Assembly: GCA_030998225.1 (NCBI GenBank) | Contig: JAPYXD010000466.1 | Span: forward strand, 7,853,001 to 7,917,000 | Origin: Diplolepis rosae | Taxonomy: Eukaryota; Arthropoda; Insecta; Hymenoptera; Diplolepididae | Length of the DNA: 64,000 nucleotides | Direction of reading: 5' to 3' | Part shown: piece by piece, positions 47,330-59,023 of the stretch | Position numbering within the stretch: the stretch's first letter is position 1 | Layout: each line of letters opens with the position of its first letter | Notes under the pieces: model-generated | What the model was told of the DNA's origin: nothing | The model's database searches: none | The model's input: the letters and a program-made list of their open reading frames with translations, nothing else | Program-made: the position numbers and the translations under genes

Positions 47330-49060
47330 TTTGGAGTAAATATTTTCCCAAAAAATACTACTACATCGGCCATCTAATGATACGTTTGTGTAATTTTTTT
47401 CCGAATTTTCCGTAGTTTCAGTTCTTAAATAATTGAAAAAGAACAAAAATATATATTTTTTTCGTTTATCCCATAACTTTTTAAATAATGCATGAAATAA
47501 TCTCAAATTTTGGGTTTCTTCATTATTTATGTTAGTCTATCAATCCTTGAAACTTCAAGTAAATCGGAAACATGGAGTCCTGAACCCGTCCGATTTGCCA
47601 TGGAACACACCATATATTATGTGATCAAAATTTGTACAACATGGATGTAGAAAATCGCGTTTCATCATCGAAATCAATTTGTGCGACTTTTTTTTATTTC
47701 TTTTTCTTGAATAATGACGAGGTGAGAATAAAAATTATTATTATTATCTCAGAATTAGTTGATAATATGTGAAATATATTTCGTAATATATGAAATATAT
47801 TTCACAATATGTGGAATATAATATGTGAACAATCAATTTTTATGATCGGTGATAATACTGGTAAAAATATCAAAAGAATCGTCTGCAATTTAAAAATAAT
47901 ATTCATACACATATTTGATTCCATTATTTTTGAAACTTTTTTTAAAGACACGGCTGTAAATAAAATTCAAATGAGGAATCTCGATTTCGCATTTCTTTTG
48001 TTTTTTTGTCGTATTTCTTTTTTTTCTTTTCTTTTGTTTAACAACGGCATAATATGTCTCTTTTTCAGTTATTCTCTTTCGTTTGCTGAATTAAAATAAA
48101 CGCTTCTGATTTCCCCATTTTGTTCGCGATGAGTTGTAATAATTTGGTTGACAAATTTGATTTCGTCGAAAAGGCGAAAGACTACGTCCTAGTATGCGAG
48201 AGAGGTGAGCATTTATCAGATTTCAAAAAAAAATAATAAAGGCTTGTAATTGGGAATTTTTTATTGTTTTTATTTTCTTTTTATTTAAATGATTGTAATG
48301 TAGTTCTACTTACTTTTTTCTTGGTTTTAGAAAATTTTCTAAACACGGAGGTTATAACCCGCTGTTCTAATATCCATTAAATCCCATCACCCAAATGATA
48401 ATAAAAACAGTAATCAATAGAAAATTAAAGTAATCTCAGAATTTCCGAAAAATGTAATAATAGTAATTTTCTTAACACTTCCACGAAATGAAAATGAAAA
48501 TCTCCAAATGAAATAAAAATTCCTTAAAATCGTCAATTACTTACCAGGTCATAGTAAGAAAAATCTTTTTTCATTCTTTCTGAGAATGACAATGATGATA
48601 GGAAATTCTATAAATGATCTGTAGATTTAAAAGGTTCTTTTATCGATGCTGATTACAAATGAAATACAAATTATACGAAATTCGTTTGATTAACAACTAA
48701 TTTATTTAAATAGAAACAAATATATATTTCGAACAATCTCATGAATGTCAAGCGATGCCTAAAAACATCAATTTTTCACGCTATTTTGCAGAAACAGGGA
48801 ATTATCTTAAGATGTTGAAAATGATCTTCAAATTATTTCAGAATTACTTGAAGTGTTATCAAATTCGTTGAAATTTTTTGGAAATGTCTAAATTAATTAA
48901 AAATGTTATAAGTATAGGAGATATAAATCCATCGAAGAGACATGAGATAAACGACTTTTTCAGATTAAGAATTCAAACTTAATTCGAATTTAAGATTCTA
49001 AAAACGGTTTCGCTCCCTAATACATATTAAGAAATTATGCGTACGCATAGCACGCTAATG
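47330..49060. other. AT-rich intergenic, one candidate small exon
   Basis: No repeats with clear ends. At 48129-48204 (plus) an ATG opens 25 codons (NNLVDKFDFVEKAKDYVLVC) ending at a GTGAGC donor; this could be the first coding exon of a plus-strand gene, but no further exon was found. Confidence 0.35.
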
Positions 49061-49061
49061 A

Positions 49062-51075
49062 TTATGCTGGATAAAAATCGTAATTATTTTGTATATTACC
49101 GTAAATTGCATCCAATTTCCTCGGCTCGCAAAGGCTTCGCACTTGCCCATCGAATCGTGGTTTTGCCTTAAGGTCGAGACATTTGTTTCGTAATTCTTCG
49201 CCCCAGATAGCCATAGCAGTGTTTCTTACCAGGATTGATTCTTTATTGGTGAGCTCCAAGGATTCCCAAACACAGGGATCGAATGAAACGTTTTCATTCA
49301 CGTAAATCTGCAACAAAATTAAATCTGTTATAAAATGTTTCAAAATTACATAAATCTTGTATAAATATTCTTAAGAAACTGGAATATTACCTTTTCGTTC
49401 CATAATTCAAATTGTGTCGGTAGTACAATCGGTGCTAGGTTCGCAATCGGTGCTGGACTTGTGATCGGTGCCAGGTTTACGGTCGGCGCTGGATTTGCAA
49501 TCAGTTCTAGGTTTGCAATAGGTTCTAGGTTTGCGATTGGTGCTGGGTTTTCAATCGGTAGTTTTTGGATCTCTGATAACATAGTCAGATGTCTTAAACT
49601 TCCAGCCTGACTGGAAGACTCTTCTTGTAAAAAACTATGTTTTTTGCTCAAAAGGATCTGTTTATTTTTTTCTAAAATAGCCTCACTAGTAAACTGCTTT
49701 GCCGCAGAGACTTTTTGAGTCTGAAAACATATAACAAAAGTAGATGGTCAGACTTTGAAATTTGTAAAAATTAAAAAAAGTGCAAATACATTTCATTTAA
49801 CATTTGCCTTAATGATTGTAATGAATTTGCAATTTCACCTTTTCTTTGATATCATTAACTATGTTCACTTCTTCCGTGGTTTCGCAATTTGTAACTTCTC
49901 GAACCTTTTGTGAAGGTTTTCGTAAGCGTTTATTTTTCGCTAAGGCATCGTCGACTTGAGCTTTTACATCCTCTTCACTATCTGCAAAGTAATGACAAGA
50001 AACTATAGTGGTTTCTATTTAAAAATAAACAAGCGAAATATAGCGAAAAACTATGTAATATAAGTAATTGTCGCATTGTAAAAAATTTCGAACAAAATAA
50101 TATTAGTTTCTGAGTGGACATTATTATTTCTCATCAAGGTTGTACGAAATCGACTTAAAGATTAAATATTTATGTTTTAAATTAATTTGGCACCCCGTAC
50201 CAAAGAAACCCTACTTCAGTTTTCTTCAATATCCTTCGTTTTGATTAAATTGAGTTAATTTTCTTTTGATCTAGCTTTGGAAATCATGAATTGTATTTTT
50301 TATAATAAAATATTCTACCATGATTTTTGTCACATTTTCAAAATAATAATTAAACATCGCTCAAAGTCATTTTCTTTCTAAAATGTTGAGTTTCAATATT
50401 CAATTTATATTTATTTATTTATATTTCAATATTTTACTATGAAAAACACCATCCATGTGTATCAGAGTGAAATCAGAAAATATCACTATAAAAAAATATC
50501 AATGCAAATTACACATAACTACAGCAAAACTATGTTTGGATTAGTAAAATTATTACCATAGGATTAATTGTCTGAGTTGTAACAAAACATTAAGCTAATG
50601 TTCTATTCGCGACTAGCCAATACTTTTTGTCCTTCTCATTGACAAATTAACATCTCAAATAAATTTTCCAAAGTATATAAACCTAAACGAAAAAAGAGGT
50701 ACGTTTATTTGTTGTGGAAATTTCATTTGACTCATTAATTTAAGAATGAGAAGGGCGAAAAGTATTGGCAAGTCATCAACTTACATATTAAGAATTTTAA
50801 AGAAAAATTCCAATTCGGAACCGGCATATGAAATATGTAAAGTCAAGTAATAATTGCTTACCTCCAACGAAGTGTACGACAGCTTCCACCTCAAACCACG
50901 CTTTTTCTTCTTTATCCCACCAGTCTACGTAGAATACGGGAAGAACGGAAAACTTTTTCTTGAACTCCTCCTTCGTTTTGCAAGACCACTTTTTGATGCG
51001 TTTTGTAGGCACTATCTCCGTGGAGTCATCGTCCAAATATTGAACATATACAAAAGAAATATCTGTTTTCGACAT
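49062..51075 (-). CDS. BEN-domain protein, four-exon host gene
   Basis: The model has exons 50862-51075, 49839-49981, 49391-49720 and 49062-49307 (310 codons). All introns are GT-AG (donors GTAAGC, GTGAAA, GTAATA; acceptors TTTGCAG, TTTTCAG, GTTGCAG) and reading phase is kept across all three. Exon 1 encodes a Tudor-like strand-rich start (FVYVQYLDDDSTEIVPTKRI, then FYVDWWDKEEKAWFEVEAVV) seen in insect BEN proteins. Exon 2 is acidic/basic. Exon 3 contains a proline-rich repeat of six-residue units (PIAN-L/P-x type). Exon 4 has the BEN-like helices (ESILVRNTAMAIWGEELRNK, then CEPRKLDAIYGN). BEN domains bind DNA or chromatin. The protein is likely nuclear. The C-terminus could extend if Y-G is a splice site (GTAATA follows). 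Confidence 0.72.
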
Positions 51076-51079
51076 TCTT

Positions 51080-52085
51080 AAGAGATTTAGAATGAATTAA
51101 TCGCGAGCAGAAACCGGCGTAGTCCACACTATCACTTAACACATCAATGTGGACGCATCACACGTGCAACACAATACTGAGTTCGAATCCCAACGGTTTT
51201 CTAGCAGCAACTCACATGAACTCGCAGCAAATGAATTTGAAAATGAATCCTCTTGCTTCTCGCTTGCGCTGGCAGCTGATTTCAGATTACAGCGCGGTGC
51301 TGCCGTCCAAACGGAAGAGGTGGGTCTAAAATTGGCGCGATGTTCATATTAAAGGTTTAATTCCACAACTAGTTTATTACAAAATGAAAAGAATTTTTAT
51401 AAATATATTATATATAAATATATATATTTTTTAAATCTGAAAAATGATAAAAAAAAATGAAATTTGAACAGAAAAATGTAGGTTTGAATTTTCGCTCGCT
51501 TCGATTGGTGATTTTGTCCTTGCGAAATCGACTTTCTTGTGCATCTTAATGTGTGAAGTTGAATCTCTGGCAAGATATATTAACTATCGTTATATGAAAA
51601 AAGTCGTTGGCAGCGACGAAAAGTTGTGGGCGAGATCAGGCGGTCATAACACACTTTTTTCTTTCTTTTGTACTAGAATTATTTACATGTGGGCTTGCTT
51701 AACTTTGCTTATTTTTTTCTTGAAATTGAATTTCTTTTAACTATTTGGTTATGAAAACTAGTAAAGGTAAAATGTCAGGTAGAAAATAAACTTTATCGAC
51801 GATCAACTAATTGAGCTATTTTGTTTTGGGCGTACACAATTTATTATTATATTATTTTAGGTAGCCAACTTAAAAGTACTGCCCTGAAAAGAAAATATAC
51901 GAAAATCAGTGTCGCTCTACATTAATTTTGAAGAGTTTAGAAATGTTTTGAACTGTGCAAAGCCCTTGAAATCTTGTAAAATCTCGTAAAACCTTTTGAT
52001 ATGTTTTTAATTTTTTATTACTAAAAGTCACTTGAAATATTCAAAATTCCTTTGAAATCGTTTCAAATCTCTGTAAATGTCTTTA
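51080..52085. other. BEN gene upstream region; degenerate repeats
   Basis: The first ~250 bp precede the BEN gene start codon and probably hold its promoter and 5' UTR; no TATA box stands out. From about 51920 the sequence is made of degenerate TTGAAATCTTT-like units, which continue at 52632-52850. Confidence 0.45.
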
Positions 52086-52631
52086 AGGTAGTTCGTTCAC
52101 AAAAATAAGACCTCAGGCAAAAATAGATAATTTTGCTTTCAAGAATAGCAATATTATTATTGAAGGGCTAATTTGAAAGAGAAAAGATTATTTTTATGAA
52201 AAAAATTTGAAACACAAAAAAATAATTTTATTAATAAATTTTATTTTTATCCAAACTTATTTTCTTATCGCTTCGAGCTAAATTTTTAAAAATTTTGTTT
52301 TGAAAAATTGTTTTTTTTATAATTCCAGCCATTAAAGAATTCACTTTCAAAAATTGGAAACGATCAAGTTGTAAAGAATCTTTTTCCTCAAAAAATGAAC
52401 CGTGATTTTTTAGAATCGCATCATTTTTAAAACTTTAACTCAAAGCGATAAGAAAATAAGTTTGGGCAAAAATAAAATTTATTAAAAAAATTATTTTTTT
52501 GTGTTTCAAATTTTTTTCATGAAAAATAATCATTTCTCTTTCAAATTAGCCCTTCAATAATAATATTGCTATTCTTGAAAGCAAAATTATCTATTTTTAC
52601 CTGAGGTCTAATTTTCGTGATCGAACTACCT
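52086..52631. mobile_element. MITE with ~190-bp inverted arms
   Basis: Ends AGGTAGTTCG and CGAACTACCT. Inner pairs are GACCTCAGG/CCTGAGGTC, TAGCAATATTATTATTGAAG and its complement, and AAACTTATTTTCTTATCGCTT and complement. No coding content. It interrupts an array of TTGAAATCTTT-like degenerate repeats, which lies on both sides. Confidence 0.8.
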
Positions 52632-53083
52632 CAAATCCCTTGAATACTTATGAAATTGTTTGGAATATTTCTGAAACTTCTACAATTTCTAGAAATCTTT
52701 AGAAATTCCTTAAAACTTTCTGAAATTTTTTTGAAAAGTCTAAAACTCTGTTAAAATTACTTTAAAATGCTTTGATTTTTTTATGACTAAAGAATTATCT
52801 TAAAATCTCTAAAAATAACACGAAAAATGTTTTGAAATCTTTAAATCTGGTGTACACTATGATAACGATAAATATAATATATAATTAAATAAATTGTTAA
52901 AATTTAACAGCCAAGTTAGAAATTCGTAGAGCTTTCCAGAAATATTCCGCTGGAAGGTGGGAATGTGCCAGTCGAAAGTTCCTGGAAGTGAAAATTAATT
53001 TATTAAAACGGAATTATAACAAATTAATTGTTAATACATTTTTTCTGCTTGTTGTATAATTGTACAATTACAACCGTGTTTAC

Positions 53084-55402
53084 ATGTTCAAGGCAAATAA
53101 CGTTCATCTTGAAGAATTGGAAACGATTGGAAGCAGTCAAGATGATTTCAATGAAACCTTCTTCGATTCCTTCTTCGATCTGAACGGAGCTTACCAACAC
53201 AAGACGCCCTTCAATAAATTGCATATGTTCATCGAAAGTGAAGAATTCCACAAGGTTATGAGCGCTTCAGTGAATAAAAGTAAGGGTGAGATTCTAATGA
53301 TGATCCTAAAGTTTGCAATAACTTTTTGTCTTTCTCGAACGGCTATTACTAGTCTCTTATAATTAATAAATGCTCTATTTGCGTATCCGATTTTACCGCA
53401 ATCTAGTTACTTAATTGACACTTTATTCAATACGTCAAGTAACGCCATATTTCATGGCATTTGTCCAGACTGTGGTCTCTATCTTGGAACACTTGAGCAA
53501 TCGAGCAATTTCATACATTGCAATTTGTGCAGCATAGACATTGATACTAAAAATTCATCATATCATGATTTTTTTGTCTTCTTTAATGTTTCTTTGCAAA
53601 TTTCTGAGTTGGTTGGGTCTCACAGCGATTACTATAATTATGTTACGAAAGAAAGAGTTCATGACAAAAATGTATTTCAAGACATTTATGATGGTCGACT
53701 GTATCAAGCGTTTTTAGACAGATTAGATTCATCAGATAGGCATCAATATTAAACGGTATCGTTTAACACAGACGGTGCACCTCTGTATGAAAGCTCCAGT
53801 TATTCTATTTGGCCAATTTTCTTAGAAATCCACCAATTACCATTTCACGTAAGAACCACTGAGCTAATTGTTGTCGGATTGTGGTTTGGGAAAAACAAAC
53901 CTGACATGAACGTCTTCCTCGATCCTTTCGTTGAAAACATGAATAGACTATCGAAGGAGGGAGTTGAATGCAATCTGAACGGTGAGAAAGTTACTCTAAA
54001 AGTGTATCCGCTGGTTTGCACTGTGGACTCCGTTGCAAGAGCACCAATGCAAGGCATCATACAATTCAATGGTAAATTTGGTTGCAATTGGTGCTTTCAT
54101 CCTGGAAAGTGGGTACCTAATAAAAATAAAGTTAACTCCGGCAGTCACAAATATCCTTTAGAAGATACACACGTTTCCAGACGAACCGCGAAACTGATGA
54201 TTCAACATATGATGAAGGCAATTCCATCTGAACCTTGTTTCGGAGTAAAAAACCCGTCACAGTTAATAAATATGAATGAATTTGACATCATTGACGGATT
54301 TGTTCCTGAGCATTTACATATGCTGAGTGGAATTGGCAAACAGTTCGCGAATGTTTGGTTTGTATCTAAGAACGAAGCTTCAAGTTTAATTTCTAAACAG
54401 GAAATGGATCTCATAAATTCTATTATGCTTAAAATTAAAGCTCCTTGCCAAATCGGTCGCCTCACTCGTTCTCTAAAGGACAAAGAATTCTGGAAAGCTA
54501 GAGAATGGGAAAATTGGATTCTCTATTATAGCCTACTAATAATTATGTTGTTCTTAGATAGAAAATATATATTGCATTGGCTCCTTCTAGTAGAAGCTAT
54601 ATATATTCTTCTCAAATCGGAAATTACACTAGCTGAAGTTGACAAGGCCGATGAGTTACTACACATGTTTGTGGCTGGTACAGAAAAACTGTACTCAGCA
54701 ACAGCAATGACGTTTAATGTCCATCTTCTGCTGCATCTGGCTAGAAGTGTGTATAACTGGGGTCCACTCACTTCTCACTCTGCTTATGGTTTTGAAGACG
54801 GTAACCGACAATTATTACAAATTATTCATGCAGCTAAAGGCGTCCATCATGAAGTAACTCGTCACATAAGTCTCAATTTCAGTCTTTTAGCAATAAAACG
54901 AGCAGTTTATTCGACTTGTTCAATTCAAACAAGAAATTACTACGATCAGTTAGGTAATACAAAAGTTCAGAAAACTTTAAAATTATTCAAATCCAGATAT
55001 TTTGGAATAACTTCAAAAGTAGACAGTGAATGGGTAAGAAAATTGCAACTTTCCAATACAGCTCTTTATTTTTCCAAAATGGTAAGAAATAGATGCCTTT
55101 ATCTGTCTTGTGCAAAAGTTAATAAGCGCTCTGATAACACGTTCGTTCTACTTCGAAATGGTTCTTACGGCAACGTAGTTAAATTTATAGTGGATAAAGA
55201 GAATGAAAAAGAGTTCGCTCTATTAAATATGCTAAAAACAAAGCATACTTTTCGAAACAAGCACACAATCTTTCAAACTGTCCTTGAAATTAATAGCGAA
55301 ACAGTGGCTGTACCTATTACAGAAATTTCAAAAGTTAGCGTTTACATAGAAGTAAAAAATAAACGATTTATCTGTGCTGTGCCTAACTTACTTTCTTATT
55401 GA
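53084..55402 (+). pseudogene. CACTA (En/Spm, Tnp2-like) transposase, two stops
   Basis: One reading frame runs from ATG 53084 to the stop at 55400, about 770 codons, interrupted only by TAA at 53360-53362 and TAA at 53750-53752; no frame change is needed. After the second stop come FNTDGAPLY (first catalytic Asp), LWFGKNKPDM, CTVDSVARAPMQG (second Asp), FGCNWCFHPGKWV (C-x2-C), then FDIIDGFVPEHLHM, and near the end HLLLHLARSVYNWGPL with FEDGNRQLL, the DUF4218-like block of Tnp2 transposases. A zinc-binding CPDCG...CNLC motif lies at 53475-53530. No other element gene (TnpA-like) and no CACTA ends were recognised. Recently inactivated, or host-captured and then lost. Confidence 0.85.
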
Positions 55403-55780
55403 CGAATTATATTTGCAGGCAAATTCTAATTTATTGTTCTTCCGGTTCATAAGAGAAAAAATTAAGTTGTATAGTAGTTTTAAAGATATAACAAAATAAG
55501 TATTTTTACGAACGTTGAATAAGTCCCAAAAATCAAAGGCTTTGCCAAAAAAAAGCATAAAATGCGTTGCAAAGAAGTAGTGTGTTTATATTCGCAAAAA
55601 AGAGGTGTGTACAATGTATTTTAGTTATAATTACGTTTCCATTCTTTTATTAAGATACATGGTTCACTTGTTTATTAGTCGTAAAAAACCAAAGGCTTTG
55701 TTAAAAAAAGCATAAAATGTAGTGTGTTTGCGTTTGCAAAATTTCGAAAAAAAAATTCAAATTGTTTTTTATATGAAGAA

Positions 55781-55974
55781 TCCCAATGGGCACACGATAT
55801 TAGAAACGTGTATGTAACATTCTACAAACGTTCTAGGAATATCCCAATGTCCAATGTCCGAAAGACGTTCTTAGAACATTTTTGGAACGTCTTTCGGACA
55901 TTGGACATTGGGATGTTCCTAGAACGTTTGTAGAATGTTTCATAAACGCTTCTAATATCGTGTGCCCATTGGGA
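55781..55974. repeat. 194-bp near-perfect hairpin
   Basis: Ends TCCCAATGGGCACACGATAT and ATATCGTGTGCCCATTGGGA. The arms pair almost throughout, through CTACAAACGTTCTAGGAA and CCAATGTCCAATGTCCGAAA, down to a centre near 55876. No target duplication is evident. As RNA it would make a long double-stranded hairpin. Confidence 0.85.
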
Positions 55975-56154
55975 TTTCAAACAAGTTTCATTTTTACATT
56001 TCACGAAATATATTCTTGCACTCTTTGTACAGAGAATTTGATCGTGACAACTTATACACAAAATTCGTAAAATGTCTTACCGTTTATTCTTTAGTTTGTT
56101 TCGAATACTGTAATGTACTATATCACCGTTAATTATTATGGGTTATTCTTCTTC

Positions 56155-56155
<1 letters not shown>

Positions 56156-56187
<32 letters not shown>
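56156..56187. repeat. (AT)n microsatellite
   Basis: About 16 TA/AT dinucleotides. Confidence 0.95.
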
Positions 56188-56189
<2 letters not shown>

Positions 56190-56190
<1 letters not shown>

Positions 56191-56770
56191 ATTTTATTTA
56201 TAAATAATTTTCACTACAACTGTTAAAAATGTTTACTATGTGCAAGGATCTAAGTTCACAACAATTTTCTCACTTACAGAAAATAAAATAATTATAAAAT
56301 CAATATAAAAATGAAAACTTCAATATCTTTTCCCGTTTTTAAAATGCTTAATAAAAATTAAATGTGAAGAAAAATCGTCAGTATAATTGAGTTAACTTTG
56401 AAACATTAACTAAATGTCTGTGTTTGTATTCCGAGGAATAATAAGAAACTCTATTTGTTCAATTGCAGGTATTTAATTTTGAAATAATATATGAGCCAAT
56501 ACGGATATTACCTGAGGGTTCTCCGAGAGGATAGGCCTAAGGAAAAGAAGGAGTGTCAAGAAGGCTTTTTTCTGGACCAAAATCAAAATATAAATTTTTT
56601 TTTTTCTAATTGAAACTCGAAAGTATGAAAAGTTTTTGAGTCAAAACATTTGTTATAAGTACATTAATCTGATGCAAAAAGATCCAGGACACTTTCAAGT
56701 TTTAATTTTTAGAAGAGAAGAGAATGTATTTTTGAATTCTGGGACCAAAAAAAATCCTTACTGGCAGGAT
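56190..56770. other. No gene seen
   Basis: AT-rich, no features. Confidence 0.5.
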
Positions 56771-57440
56771 CCATAATATTCACCTCTCCAGTAACTGATG
56801 CAGAATCCCTTACAGGGACACGTTAAGGATCCTTCCCATTTTCCTTTCCAGGAATCCACGTAAAATTTTGGCGTTCAAGAACGCGTACTGGATTGTTCAC
56901 GGGTTCCCTTGCGGGTATCTATAAGCGAAATGTGTGGAAATCGATACAATGGAAATTGTGATGGATCCTTTACGAGCTCCCGTACAGGAAACCGTACAGG
57001 ATGCTTCATGGGTACACCTACCAAAATAAATATGAGAAAAACTCATTGCTTGTACAGGAACTTGTGTGTGTTCTCTTGCACGACCCTATGTGTAAAAAGT
57101 TTTAGTTTCAAAACTACATGGGATTCCCTGCATGTTCATGTTCCGGAACATGCACGGGAACATCTGCTGTGTAATGTAATTTGGAACTACACAGGATCCT
57201 GTACAGGATCCTACCTAGCCTACCGCCATTAGACATATGATCTCACCTAGGGACACGTACATGTTCCCATAAGGGTTCCTTCGTCATCACAGGATCCCCT
57301 ACGTGCTCTTGTACGTGTTCTGGTCCCAATTTCTTATGTCGATCATGCAACTTTTCTCATACGTGATCCGATACCTGTTCTGGTACAGGATCTCGTACAA
57401 GGAACATTTATAGGTTCCCGTACGGGGATTTTCAATAGGG
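56770..57440. repeat. Degenerate GTACAGGATCC/GGGTTCCC repeats
   Basis: Words such as ACAGGATCC, GTACAGGA, GGGTTCCC, CACGTACATGTTCCC and GATCCTTTACG recur on both strands every 20-40 bp. Because the words are themselves near-palindromic the region can fold in many ways. The foldback at 5785-6530 uses similar words (GAACAGGTCTCGTA, CCTGTACATGCTCATG). The plus frame 56909-57232 is repeat-derived. Confidence 0.55.
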
Positions 57441-57598
57441 AGATGTATTTGCTCCGAGAAGCCAAGCAGAGTTTCCGGCTAGGGTTATTATGGATTCGGG
57501 AGTCCGTATCAGGTAAAGATTTGGAGGTTAAGGAAGGGATCTTAACCTAAACATAGGAGCTCTCATGCAAGCCAAAAAAAAAAGAAAATAAATTAAGC

Positions 57599-58586
57599 TG
57601 CGTACAATTTTAACGAGAACTACAATTTATTTATTAATGGGCAAAGCCCTGGCTCGATATAAATACAAAAGACCTCGAATAAAATTAATATAATATCGTG
57701 GCCAACATGGCTCGTGATATAAGAAAAGAGGCAGAGCTCTGAGAGAGCCTGAGAGTCACGGTTCATGAAAATAATAATTTTAATACGGCCCGGAATGGAG
57801 TCTCAAAGACTTACCGAGGATCTGGCCGCGATCTCGCGCCTAGTTGCGTCTAAATCAAAGTCCATGTCGGCGTCCATGGGAAGTAAAAAAAACTATCAAA
57901 TCCTTTGAGGTTATTTTGCGCTCGGGCAACAACGACAGAATAAAGCTGCGCGCCAAAGGAGTCGCGCAGTTTTATTACATCAACTGGAATGGCTAGCGCA
58001 CGCGCGTGAAGCTCAGGTTTGCGCAAGCGACTCGTCTTGTGAGTACGAGGGCGCCAGGCAACCAATGAGCTGAAGCGTCTATCGGTCAGCTTGCCCCATT
58101 GGCTTAAAACTTAGAGGGGTGCGTTTAAACTACGTTGAGTTTGTACTGCACAACACAGCAGTTACAAATAGACAAGGCTAATATACAATATATAATACAA
58201 TATCTAATTGTTCCAACCCGTCATGCCCTCTCTATATTAATTATAATAATAATGGTGCGACGGTGTTGGAAACCATGGGCTGCAGCACGTGGTCGTTTCA
58301 GATGCCATGCCTGCTGGGTGATGCCCTCTGTGGCTTGCCTGTGAACCCCTCTGCGTGCGATGGTAACACAGCGATCTCCTTGGCGGCGCCTTTCAAGCTG
58401 GTGTTTTTCAATGAAACAAATAAAAAAAGAAAACGGCCAGAAAAACAATAAAAAATAAAAGAATTTTATGAGCAGCTCTCAGACTATCCCTGACAGTTTT
58501 GAGTTTTAATTAAAAGGTGGCTTGGGCTCAATCCTGTCGTTGCCGGTCGAGGCAAAAAAAGTTAACGTAATTTACCACGTTACAAC
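57599..58586 (-). mobile_element. Possible 3' LTR beside the viral element
   Basis: On the minus strand a purine run (GGCCGGGGGG at 58586-58597) is followed directly by TGTTGTAACGTGG, as a polypurine tract is followed by the TG of a 3' LTR. About 1 kb on, AATAAATAAATTGTAG (a polyadenylation-like signal) precedes GTACGCA at 57599, a possible CA end. The second LTR and any reverse transcriptase are not in the window. Short frames inside have no domain. Tentative. Confidence 0.3.
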
Positions 58587-58597
58587 ACCCCCCGGCC

Positions 58598-59023
58598 AGA
58601 CCGGAAACGACCCCCCAAGTCACCAAGACCACTCTCCGGGCCGACTGACCCATTATTAGGTCTAGAAAATCAAAAAAGATATGCAAACCCGCGGCCCAGG
58701 CTGTCTGAGAGCGTGCTTTGATACTTATTTATAGTATTCACTTATGAACTAAGGATATCAAAAGGACGTTAGCCTATAAAAATAATAAAAATGGAAAAAA
58801 AGAAAAAAATATACGGCAGCTCGCTGGTTGCGATGCCAAGAACGAGCCTTAATAACTAGCTTAAGAGCTACTATCTTATGGGTTCTAGGGATAGGCCAAG
58901 GAATCAAACTTTCCATATACCAAAAATGCACAGGTTTAATGTGGCGCCTTGCGCCTATGGGCCATGCACCCTGTACAAAAGAAAAAAGAAACAGGGCGTA
59001 AAAGAAAAGTTCACTAGTGGCGC
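58598..59023. other. Spacer between viral element and possible LTR
   Basis: Noncoding on both strands, GC-richer than the genome average of this window. It contains GGCGCC words shared with the end of the viral frame (59024-59040), so the coding end and this spacer may come from the same source. Confidence 0.4.

Noticed and set aside
51537..51740. 67-codon plus-strand frame upstream of the BEN gene
   Set aside because: No recognisable domain or splice structure; could be a relic but cannot be supported.
53845..54771. Minus-strand frames opposite the CACTA transposase
   Set aside because: Antisense shadows of the transposase frame.
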